Of a DNA stretch of 6,515 nt, positions 1 through 6,136 are shown piece after piece; within the stretch, counting starts at the first letter, position 1; the number at the start of each line of letters is the position of its first letter. Under the pieces are notes generated by a model. That model saw nothing but the letters and a program-made list of their open reading frames with translations, was not told where the DNA came from and made no database searches. Source of the DNA: Methanobacteriota archaeon (GTDB taxonomy: Archaea > Thermoplasmatota > Thermoplasmata > RBG-16-68-12); assembly GCA_005878515.1 (NCBI GenBank), contig VBLZ01000168.1, forward strand, positions 1 through 6,515, written 5' to 3'. The position numbers and the translations under genes were made by a program.

Positions 1-1145
1 AAGACCGCGACTGCGACAAGATAACGCCAAGGAAGAGCCCAGTACCAGAGGAGGAATACGTATGTCACTTGGTTGGCGGATAACAGGATGGCAAAGATTC
101 TCTTTGTTCGATCGAGAGCGATTGCGAGGTATCCGACCACAGTCGTGATGGCGATGACGAAGAGGAACGGTATCGGAGCCGTGTAGAACTGGAGGTACAC
201 CAGGAATCCAGCGGCTTGCTCGGGAGGGACGTAGAAAACGACGGCCCGTATGGAATTGAGCACCCGCATGGAATCCGGATCGAGCGTCCACTTCGGCGTC
301 ATGAAGCTCTGCGTGATCGAGAGCCCGGGCGGGTAGTCGACGGTTCCTGCGGTCTGGATCTGAAGCACGAGCCAAGGAGACGCAATGAGCAGTGCTCCTA
401 TGATGGTCGCAAGGGCGGCACGAAACGGAAAGCTCCAGCCAGCGGGTTTCCGCTCGCGGTGTAATCTGAAGAATGCCGCCAGGAGCGGAGTAGTTAGGAC
501 CAAAGAGAGGATTGCCACATAGGCCTGCTGCTTTGTGGACAGGAGCAGGGCCAGTCCTGCGATCGCCCCAAGCAGATCTCGATTCCTGCGCTTTTCGATG
601 TAATAGTGGAACTCGAAGAAAGCAACGAGCGTGAACAGCGCCACAGCGGATTCCATGAGCGTCTCGATCGTAACGATAAAGAGATGCCTCTCGCCCATCA
701 AGACGATCGCGGACAAAGCCGCGACCTTGACCCCGTAGAGCCGTCTTGCAAAGACGAACAAGAAGACAACGGTGAGACTTCCTAGCAAAGGCGAAATCGC
801 CTTCAAGCCAGCCTCTCCCGCGACTGCATAGCCACCGGCGAGGAGGACAAAGAAAAACTGCGGGTATGCCACAGGCCACCCTTTGCCGGGATCCGTCACA
901 AAATACGGAATCTGGTTGGGCAGCCTCCCTGTAGCAACAATCTGTTCGCCGACAAGGGCGTGTGTGGCCGAATCGCCTTGTAGTGCAAGCGAGAGTGCGA
1001 GCGGCAATCGAAAGGAAACATCAGCAATGAACAAGAGGAGAATTAGCCAGTTCTGGTTTGCGATTAGCGCGTTCCGGAGTCCTTTCGATACGGTGGCAAT
1101 TGTCCTCTCTAGGCGGACGAGCGCCGCATTTGAGACCTCGGCCAT
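1..1145 (-). CDS. GT39-like integral-membrane glycosyltransferase (3' end missing)
   Basis: The 381 visible residues form a polytopic membrane protein. A first membrane helix at about residues 33-56 is followed by an outward loop with a GDS motif (Asp58), in the position of the catalytic Asp of GT-C enzymes. Next come a YPQFFFVLLA-type helix (93-102), repeated hydrophobic helices, and STKQQAYV (202-209). The last visible residues (WYWALPWRYLV) resemble the late helices of ArnT/PMT-like GT39 proteins. Family members transfer a sugar from a polyprenyl- or dolichyl-phosphate donor on the outer face of the membrane. The start is well fixed: an in-frame TGA lies directly before the ATG, and GGAGG sits 5 nt upstream. 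The protein runs off the left edge, so about 100-250 C-terminal residues are probably missing, judged from usual family length. It is transcribed divergently from the flippase gene. Acceptor and donor are unknown. The family call rests on topology and a few motifs; another GT-C family such as GT83 is possible. Confidence 0.8.
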   Translation of the reverse strand, partial: MAEVSNAALVRLERTIATVSKGLRNALIANQNWLILLLFIADVSFRLPLALSLALQGDSATHALVGEQIVATGRLPNQIPYFVTDPGKGWPVAYPQFFFVLLAGGYAVAGEAGLKAISPLLGSLTVVFLFVFARRLYGVKVAALSAIVLMGERHLFIVTIETLMESAVALFTLVAFFEFHYYIEKRRNRDLLGAIAGLALLLSTKQQAYVAILSLVLTTPLLAAFFRLHRERKPAGWSFPFRAALATIIGALLIASPWLVLQIQTAGTVDYPPGLSITQSFMTPKWTLDPDSMRVLNSIRAVVFYVPPEQAAGFLVYLQFYTAPIPFLFVIAITTVVGYLAIALDRTKRIFAILLSANQVTYVFLLWYWALPWRYLVAVAV

Positions 1146-1150
1146 TCAGT

Positions 1151-1155
1151 CCTCC
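1151..1155 (-). promoter_or_regulatory. Shine-Dalgarno site of the GT39-like gene
   Basis: GGAGG lies 5 nt before the ATG at 1145 on the minus strand. An in-frame TGA immediately precedes that ATG, so no upstream in-frame extension is possible and this site fixes the start. Confidence 0.75.
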
Positions 1156-1197
1156 GCGGAATACGTGGAGTGTGGGACGAATCAGCAGTTGGACTCA

Positions 1198-1209
1198 CTA
1201 TATTTCTTT
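1198..1209 (-). promoter_or_regulatory. Possible archaeal BRE/TATA promoter of the GT39-like gene
   Basis: On the minus strand this reads AAAGAAATATAG, a purine-rich stretch followed by a TATA-like core. An archaeal start point about 25 nt downstream would fall near 1177. That gives a leader of about 32 nt that keeps the GGAGG site. As a bacterial promoter it is poorer: TATAGT could be a -10 box, but the only TTGAAT nearby is 13 nt away, too close for a -35 box. Read on the plus strand, the same AT-rich patch could also serve the divergent flippase gene. The call is an inference from sequence only. Confidence 0.4.
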
Positions 1210-1314
1210 GCCGGAATTCAACGTTGTGGCTCAGGACTGGTCCGGGGATACCTTCAGAAGCTTGGTGCGTATGCCCTCCGCCCAGTCCAAAAACGGGCCT
1301 TGAGCTCGGGAGAA

Positions 1315-1330
1315 CGTGAAGACCTTCACG
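1315..1330. repeat. 16-bp inverted repeat over the flippase-methyltransferase start codon
   Basis: The sequence CGTGAAG-AC-CTTCACG is a perfect 7-bp inverted repeat with a 2-nt centre, and the GTG start codon (1316-1318) lies inside its left arm. In mRNA it could form a 6-bp stem with a GACC tetraloop that hides the start codon. In DNA it could be a dimeric regulator's operator. It may also be chance, because 7-bp arms with short spacers are expected occasionally in several kilobases. Confidence 0.4.
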
Positions 1331-3505
1331 AAACCGGTCGCCCGCGCGCGCGGACTTAGGTCGGATCAGTTTGTAACATCGAGTGGAGTCGTTTCGACCG
1401 CAACGATTCTCTCCGGGATCCTCGCATACTCCTTTCAGGTTCTGGTAGGAAGGTCTCTCGGAGCGGAATCGTTTGGTGAGTTCGCGGCCCTCTTCGGCCT
1501 CCTCGCGTTTCTCCTTTACATGACGAGCGCCGTTACAACAATCGAAGCGCGACTCATCCGCGGAGCGGCCTCATCCTCCACCCGGGTTGGGCTCCTGCTC
1601 AACACTTTTTATCGAAAGATGGCGACTGCGGGGGCCGTATCCGCGATCTTCATCCTGTTGCTTTCTGGGTATCTCGCGAACCTGCTCCACCTTCGGGACG
1701 TGTCGCTTGTCTGGCTCCTTTCGGTGGGAGTTCTCGGCTCGTTTCTTCTGGCAGTAGGGCAGGGCGGCCTTCAGGGGTTGGAGAAATTCAGACTTCTCTC
1801 TGCCAACTTCCTTCTGAATTCCGGACTCCGGCTGGTTGCCGGCGTCTTGTCAGTCCTTCTGGGCCTCTCGGTCTGGGGTGCGATCGGCGCGATTGTCTTC
1901 GGGATCTTGTCAGCCTCTTTTCTCGGGGCGTTCCACTTGAGGACGTACCTGGCCTCGAGAGAACGAAGAGGCCTCACGATTCGATCCCCAGACCTTCTTG
2001 CTGGTTCCGCGATTCTCGCGACACTGTTCTCCAGCGTTCCAACCAATGTTGATGTCATGGCCGTGCAACACACGTTACCCGGGGTCGAGGCCGGGATTTT
2101 CGCCGCCACCGCGGTCTTCGGAAGGATTACATACTTCATTCCGTCGGCGGTTGTTCTGGTTTTCTTTCCCATGCTTGTGTCGCAAACCGGAGGATCGATT
2201 CCAACCTTGCCTCTCCTTCGGAAGGCCCTGACACTTGCTGTCTTGGCGTCGGGAACAGTGGCCCTGTTCGTGGTCGGATTCGGAGGATCCCTGGTCCGCC
2301 TTTTCTTCGGCGATTCGTACGGAGAAGCGACGGGAATACTGCCACTATATTTGTTGACGATGGTTGTCTTCTCATCATCAATGGTCCTGATCTTCTACCA
2401 TCTCGCCTATCGGAACCCAAGACCGATCCTTGTCGCCACCGCGACAATGTGCGCGGGTCTCATTCCGCTGTGGGCCATGCCGCTCTCTTTGACACTTGTG
2501 GTCCAAATCCTACTCGCGTCGCACGCCGTATCGCTAGTCGTCCTCTCCATCTTCACCGTGTTCGCGGTCCATGGACAAGGCAAGGAACGAGCAATGACGG
2601 CGGTTGCTGCCCCCCGCGCACCGACCGGAGGTCTCTCAACGAAAGCAGTTGTTCCCCCAGAGGAGTACACGGGCGACTATTTTCGCATGCATTCGGAGCG
2701 CTATGACCGAAAGGACATGTGGGCGAGACACCGGATTGAGGATATCTTGGCGTCCGTTCGCCCGCAGGCCGGCGAGCGAATCCTGGATGTAGGCTGCGGC
2801 ATCGGAACTGCCACGTTGGAGTGCTCGCGTCGCGGCGGAATCGTATTCGCGATTGACTATGCAGTTCCCGGACTTCGATTACTAAAAGAACGTGTGGACC
2901 GCGACGGCGGGGGCACGCAGGTGTACCCGATTCGAGGACTCGTGGATCGTCTTCCAATCAAGAGCGAAACCGTCCAAAAGATCGTGCTCGCGGACGTCGC
3001 TGAGCACATTTTCATGGAAGAATTTCAGCAATTCGTGCGAGAGAGTCGGAGGGTCCTTCTACCCGGTGGACAACTTTTCATCTATACGCCCAATGCCGAG
3101 AGCCTGTATTTCAGCATTCCAGAGAAAATTCGCGAGTTCATCAAGCTGTACTCGTCGTGGTTTTCGGTGATGACGGCCAATGGAAGCGTCGCGTCTAGGA
3201 TTGCACTCGCGAGAAAGCTCATTGAGCATGACTCCAAGTACGAGCGTCTTCATGTCGATTACAAAACGCCGAAGACGGTTCGCGACACGTTGACGAGCCA
3301 AGGTTTTGATATTCTGGATGTCCAGTTTTCGCGTCCACGGGTGAGACGATTCGTTCGTGGATCGCCACTCGAACGGAAGGTCAGCAAGCACGTCTTCTTT
3401 ACGGCGGTCCGGAATTCGGCTCCGCTTGTGAACCGCCCGGACGAACTGTTGGGTCATCCGGAAGGGCCCAAACCCCCTGGCGAGCTCTCTCCCGGTCCAT
3501 CATGA
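1316..3505 (+). CDS. Wzx-type flippase fused to a SAM-dependent methyltransferase
   Basis: This 729-residue protein has two unrelated parts. Residues 1-420 hold about 12 hydrophobic segments (from 23-44 to 392-416) in the pattern of MOP-superfamily polysaccharide flippases. GRSLGAESFGEFAALFGLLAF (near 45-65) matches the family's typical helix 1/helix 2 region. Such proteins move lipid-linked oligosaccharides across the cytoplasmic membrane. After a linker (421-450), residues 451-700 are a class I methyltransferase: motif I ILDVGCGIG (489-497), a motif II acidic strand FAIDYA (511-516), ADVAEHI (559-565) and LLPGGQLFIYTPN (581-593). This domain is probably cytosolic and may methylate a sugar or the lipid carrier. 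The GTG start is the first usable codon after an in-frame TGA at 1301, but GGGAG ends only 3 nt before it. The last 30 residues are rich in Pro and Gly and overlap the convergent GT2 gene. No frameshift is visible. Both domain calls are firm; translation as a single chain is less certain. Confidence 0.85.
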   Translation: MKTFTKPVARARGLRSDQFVTSSGVVSTATILSGILAYSFQVLVGRSLGAESFGEFAALFGLLAFLLYMTSAVTTIEARLIRGAASSSTRVGLLLNTFYRKMATAGAVSAIFILLLSGYLANLLHLRDVSLVWLLSVGVLGSFLLAVGQGGLQGLEKFRLLSANFLLNSGLRLVAGVLSVLLGLSVWGAIGAIVFGILSASFLGAFHLRTYLASRERRGLTIRSPDLLAGSAILATLFSSVPTNVDVMAVQHTLPGVEAGIFAATAVFGRITYFIPSAVVLVFFPMLVSQTGGSIPTLPLLRKALTLAVLASGTVALFVVGFGGSLVRLFFGDSYGEATGILPLYLLTMVVFSSSMVLIFYHLAYRNPRPILVATATMCAGLIPLWAMPLSLTLVVQILLASHAVSLVVLSIFTVFAVHGQGKERAMTAVAAPRAPTGGLSTKAVVPPEEYTGDYFRMHSERYDRKDMWARHRIEDILASVRPQAGERILDVGCGIGTATLECSRRGGIVFAIDYAVPGLRLLKERVDRDGGGTQVYPIRGLVDRLPIKSETVQKIVLADVAEHIFMEEFQQFVRESRRVLLPGGQLFIYTPNAESLYFSIPEKIREFIKLYSSWFSVMTANGSVASRIALARKLIEHDSKYERLHVDYKTPKTVRDTLTSQGFDILDVQFSRPRVRRFVRGSPLERKVSKHVFFTAVRNSAPLVNRPDELLGHPEGPKPPGELSPGPS
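2582..2596 (+). promoter_or_regulatory. Possible internal ribosome-binding site and ATG at the domain junction
   Basis: AAGGA (2582-2586) lies 7 nt before an in-frame ATG (2594-2596) that encodes Met427, just after the last flippase helix and before the methyltransferase domain. Starting here would give a free 303-residue methyltransferase, a normal size for the family. The site may drive separate translation of the second domain, or be a relic of two formerly separate genes. Confidence 0.4.
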
Positions 3506-4580
3506 CTTTCCGGAGTCTGTACAGAATCTCCGCCTGCGCCCGGCGGTCGGACCGGTGGGCCTCTGCCAAGACCCCGGTCAAGGCGGCCTGCGCGCTGATG
3601 GCGAGTAGGGCGACGATCGCTGCTTCACCGGACAAGGGCGTCATCCCCAGCGGGCTTCCGCTCCATGGATGAAGGAACAGCCAGGCCCCGAGGGCGACAG
3701 CGAGCGCGAGGAAAAACGAGCTCACTGACCCGAAGAGTCGAAGGGGGCGATACGCCGCGTACCCCCGGATGAGGGCCCCCGAGGCGTTTTTCAAGTAAGT
3801 CCAGATGGTTGGAATGAGTCGTGAGTTCCCGTTCCTTCGCTGGAAGCTGACTGGCACGTACCGGAGTCTCAGGTTGTGTTCCGCCACCTGAAAGAGCATT
3901 TCATGGGTGAACGTGTAGGTCTCTTGGAGATTCAAGCGGAGGCCTGCGTCCCGGCTCAAAGCTCGGAAGCCGGTTTGTCCGTCAACGATCGAAAGGCCGG
4001 TCGCACGGCGGATTGCGCCGGTGGCAATCTTGTTTCCAATCCGTTTCAAGCGGGGAACATGGTCAACACGGGCCACATCGCGGTCTCCCAATACAACGTC
4101 CGCGCCGTCCTGTACAATCGGCCCCACGAGCTTGGGGATTTCCGCGGGGTCGTACTGCTCGTCCGCATCGATGTTCACAACGACATCGGCCCCCCAAGCG
4201 AGCGCGAATTCAAGGCCATCGCGGAACGAAACGCCAAGGCCGACATTCCTCCCGTGGTGTAGGACGTGATCAGCCCCGGCCCTCCTTGCCTCTAGCTCGG
4301 TGTTGTCGTCGGATCCGTCGTCGACGACAAGTACTCTCACGACATCAATGCCGGCGATTCGTCGTGGGACTTTTCGGACGACCTCTCCAACCGTCGCAGC
4401 CTCGTTGAAAGCCGGAATCATCACGACGAGCATTCGCCCGCGGACAGATTCGCGCGGGGGAGAGATTTCGAGGACTTCACGAACCAGGGCCAATGATGGT
4501 TCGATGTCGTAGATTGTGCCGCCAGAGGCCTGAGACCGCGAGCGCCACAATCTCCGACCGCGACCATTCCGGAGTGCCAT
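3399..4580 (-). CDS. GT2 glycosyltransferase, polyprenyl/dolichyl-phosphate type, with two C-terminal membrane helices
   Basis: The protein has 393 residues. A GT-A fold starts near residue 50 with MLVVMIPAFNEA, then VVDDGSDDNT (85-94), NVGLG (112-116), the metal-binding DAD (138-140) within NIDADEQYDP, QTGFR (202-206) and QRRNGNSRL (247-255). After an RGYAAYRPLRLF segment (272-283), membrane helices are predicted at about 283-303 and 319-339, followed by a basic cytosolic tail. This matches DPM1/AglJ-like enzymes, which move a sugar from a nucleotide donor onto a polyprenyl or dolichyl phosphate, or onto a lipid-linked acceptor. The ATG at 4580 has AGGG 5 nt upstream and lies 36 nt after the SDR gene, so it is probably in the same operon. 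The 49 residues before the GT fold are not typical, and an alternative ATG at 4433 (Met50) would remove them. The last 35 codons overlap the flippase-methyltransferase gene on the opposite strand. Family is clear; donor sugar is unknown. Confidence 0.9.
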   Translation of the reverse strand: MALRNGRGRRLWRSRSQASGGTIYDIEPSLALVREVLEISPPRESVRGRMLVVMIPAFNEAATVGEVVRKVPRRIAGIDVVRVLVVDDGSDDNTELEARRAGADHVLHHGRNVGLGVSFRDGLEFALAWGADVVVNIDADEQYDPAEIPKLVGPIVQDGADVVLGDRDVARVDHVPRLKRIGNKIATGAIRRATGLSIVDGQTGFRALSRDAGLRLNLQETYTFTHEMLFQVAEHNLRLRYVPVSFQRRNGNSRLIPTIWTYLKNASGALIRGYAAYRPLRLFGSVSSFFLALAVALGAWLFLHPWSGSPLGMTPLSGEAAIVALLAISAQAALTGVLAEAHRSDRRAQAEILYRLRKVMMDRERARQGVWALPDDPTVRPGGSQAEPNSGPP

Positions 4581-4616
4581 AGCTTCCCTACCTTGGTTTG
4601 CCCGTTCTCGCGTCCG

Positions 4617-5696
4617 TCATCGGTACATCACCGTCTCATCCACGAACTCCTCCCAGCTCCAGCGCCTGCCGTGCTCCCGGAACCACTCGATTGTCCGCTG
4701 AAGACCGTCCTCAAAGCCAACTTGTGGCACCCAGCCCGTGAGCTTGCGGAGGAGCGAGTTGTTACAGCAAAATACGTTGATGTCGTATCGCCGCAGTCGC
4801 TTCGGGTCCACGACGATCTTGGCGTTCGGCCTGCCCATCAGTCGGGCCACCGTCTTCGCGACCTGCTCGACGGAATAGGGGAATCCTGAGCCCACGTTGA
4901 CGGGCGTGCCATCCGGTGCGTCGGAGAGCATGAGGGCCATGAGGCCGCGTGCGGTGTCGTCGACGTACGTGAAGTCCCGTTGGGCGTGGATGTTGCCGAG
5001 GCGGACGGTGTCCCCGCGGTCGAGCTGGGCGATAATCTCCGGGATGACGTACGGTTCGGTCTCACGGGGGCCGTAAGCGTTGAAGATCCTCGCAATGACA
5101 ACCGGAATCTTGTGCTCGAGGAATAGGCTGAAGCACAGGCGATCTGCCGCGAGCTTAGACACGGCATAGGTGTTGAGCGGGTGGAGCGGGTGGCCCTCGT
5201 CGATCTGCGGCGCCTGGGCTTCCCCATACACTTCCGTCGAGGAAACGTACAGGACCCGCTTCATGCCGGTTCGCTTTGCCAGAAGCAAGACGTTCATCGT
5301 GCCCTCGACGTTGATTCGGAAGAAGCGCTTCGGAACGTCGTAGGCGGTCGGAACGTATGTGTCTCCGACGCAGTGAAACAGGTATTCGACGTTCGCCCCC
5401 GTCGCGGCGTCGAGGAGCTTCCATTCGTCGAGGACGTCGCCCGGGATGACCGCAATCTTCCCCTTCAGGTCGTCAAGGTTCGCGCGGCTGCCGTGGAGGA
5501 AGTTGTCGTACACCGTGACGTTTGCACCGGTGTCGAGGAGTTGCCGGACGAGCGCGGACCCCACAAAGCCGGCCCCCCCGGTCACCATGACGTTCCGGCC
5601 GTGATAGCCCGCGAAATTCAGGGGCGATCCCTCCTCAGCCGGCAACCTCAGTTCGCCCTTTCTACGTTTCGCCTGACTCGAAGCGCCGCGGTTCAT
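4617..5696 (-). CDS. Extended-SDR nucleotide-sugar epimerase/dehydratase
   Basis: The protein has 359 residues. A Rossmann fold begins near residue 35 with the dinucleotide-binding TGGAGFVGS (39-47). VYDN (62-65) has the acidic residue at the end of strand 2 expected for NAD(H). The active site shows SSTEVYG (152-158) and Tyr177-xxx-Lys181 in NTYAVSK. RIFNAYGPR (203-211) and RDFTYVDD (240-247) are typical of nucleotide-sugar epimerases and dehydratases. Ser153-Thr154-Glu155 aligns with the TDE/TSE triad of NDP-hexose 4,6-dehydratases and UDP-glucuronate decarboxylases, so Glu155 hints at chemistry beyond simple 4-epimerisation. That reading is an inference. The ATG at 5696 overlaps the cupin stop as ATGA, which suggests coupled translation. 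The frame stays open upstream to 5945, but that stretch is Pro/Arg-rich and overlaps the cupin gene. Residues 1-25 are basic and atypical, and a later start is possible. The exact substrate cannot be read from the sequence. Confidence 0.9.
   Translation of the reverse strand: MNRGASSQAKRRKGELRLPAEEGSPLNFAGYHGRNVMVTGGAGFVGSALVRQLLDTGANVTVYDNFLHGSRANLDDLKGKIAVIPGDVLDEWKLLDAATGANVEYLFHCVGDTYVPTAYDVPKRFFRINVEGTMNVLLLAKRTGMKRVLYVSSTEVYGEAQAPQIDEGHPLHPLNTYAVSKLAADRLCFSLFLEHKIPVVIARIFNAYGPRETEPYVIPEIIAQLDRGDTVRLGNIHAQRDFTYVDDTARGLMALMLSDAPDGTPVNVGSGFPYSVEQVAKTVARLMGRPNAKIVVDPKRLRRYDINVFCCNNSLLRKLTGWVPQVGFEDGLQRTIEWFREHGRRWSWEEFVDETVMYR
5629..5636 (-). promoter_or_regulatory. Strong Shine-Dalgarno-like site inside the SDR gene
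   Basis: GAGGAGGG on the minus strand lies 7 nt before an in-frame CTG (5621-5619, Leu26), immediately before the conserved fold (NFAGYHGRNVMVTGG). The ATG at 5696 has only GGAAGGG touching it and no well-spaced site. The signal may mark a rare CTG start, or be coincidental Glu-Glu-Gly coding. Confidence 0.3.
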
Positions 5697-6136
5697 CCCT
5701 TCCGCAACCCCCCTCGCTGTGGGTTCGATAGCCGTCCTATTCGGCCCGAAACGAACGGCCTCGCCGGGACCTTGTCCGGCCGGGCCACGTCGTATCGCAC
5801 GGTCGCGAGGACGAGCGCCTGGGCGGGCGCCGAACCGATGTTCCGGAACTGATGGCCCACTCCCGGAGGGACGTGAAGGAGGCCGCTTCGGGGCCCAAGG
5901 CGGACTCTCTCCAGGACGTCCCCACGGGGGCGGTAAAGCGTGCATTCGAGGGTCCCCCGGAGGATGAGGACGAACTCGTGTTTCCGCCGATGGAAGTGCC
6001 CGCCGCGGATCGCTGACCGGCGAAAGGTGATTCGGTAGACTTCCTCAACGCGCGGGCGGCGAGGGCCCGTCCGGTACAGTTCCTCAAGGCGCCCTCGCCG
6101 ATCCGCGCGGACCCGGAGCCGCTCCAATTCAATCAT
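5693..6136 (-). CDS. Cupin-fold protein, possible nucleotide-sugar ketoisomerase or epimerase
   Basis: This 147-residue single-domain cupin shows both family motifs. Motif 1 is GGHFHRRKHEF (45-55), giving His47, His49 and Glu54, with Gly61 closing it. Motif 2 is VPPGVGHQFRN (89-99), giving His95 and Asn99. These are the usual metal or active-site positions. Size and context recall RmlC/FdtA/WxcM-like sugar enzymes, such as dTDP-4-keto-6-deoxyhexose 3,4-ketoisomerase, which work between a dehydratase and an aminotransferase. That role is inferred from the neighbours, not from diagnostic residues, and a mannose-6-phosphate isomerase-like or regulatory cupin remains possible. The ATG at 6136 has GGGAG (6145-6149) 8 nt upstream and overlaps the aminotransferase stop as ATGA; its own stop overlaps the SDR ATG in the same way. 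The frame is open for another 119 codons upstream, but those residues show no cupin features and overlie the aminotransferase. Confidence 0.85.
   Translation of the reverse strand: MIELERLRVRADRRGRLEELYRTGPRRPRVEEVYRITFRRSAIRGGHFHRRKHEFVLILRGTLECTLYRPRGDVLERVRLGPRSGLLHVPPGVGHQFRNIGSAPAQALVLATVRYDVARPDKVPARPFVSGRIGRLSNPQRGGLRKG

Noticed and set aside
883..1359. Plus-strand open frame of 158 codons
   Set aside because: It lies mostly antisense to the well-supported GT39-like gene and has no recognisable domain; the minus-strand frame has a good ribosome-binding site and membrane-protein pattern.
2136..2957. Minus-strand frames opposite the flippase-methyltransferase gene
   Set aside because: They run opposite clear membrane helices and methyltransferase motif I, are Arg/Pro-rich, and lack recognisable domains.
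3460..3514. CCGGAA...TTCCGG repeat pair near the convergent gene ends as a possible terminator
   Set aside because: The arms are only 6 bp and about 40 nt apart with no T-run; this is weak and inside coding sequence of the GT2 gene.
3876..4408. Overlapping plus-strand frames opposite the GT2 gene
   Set aside because: They are antisense to the GT2 catalytic domain with its DDG, DAD and QTGFR motifs and have no domain features of their own.
5181..5852. Plus-strand open frame of 223 codons
   Set aside because: It is antisense to the SDR and cupin genes, both of which show full family motifs; long antisense frames are common at this GC content.
5697..5945. Upstream extension of the SDR frame by 83 codons
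   Set aside because: It is low-complexity Pro/Arg/Gly sequence overlapping the cupin coding region, including its second motif; the Rossmann fold begins well downstream.
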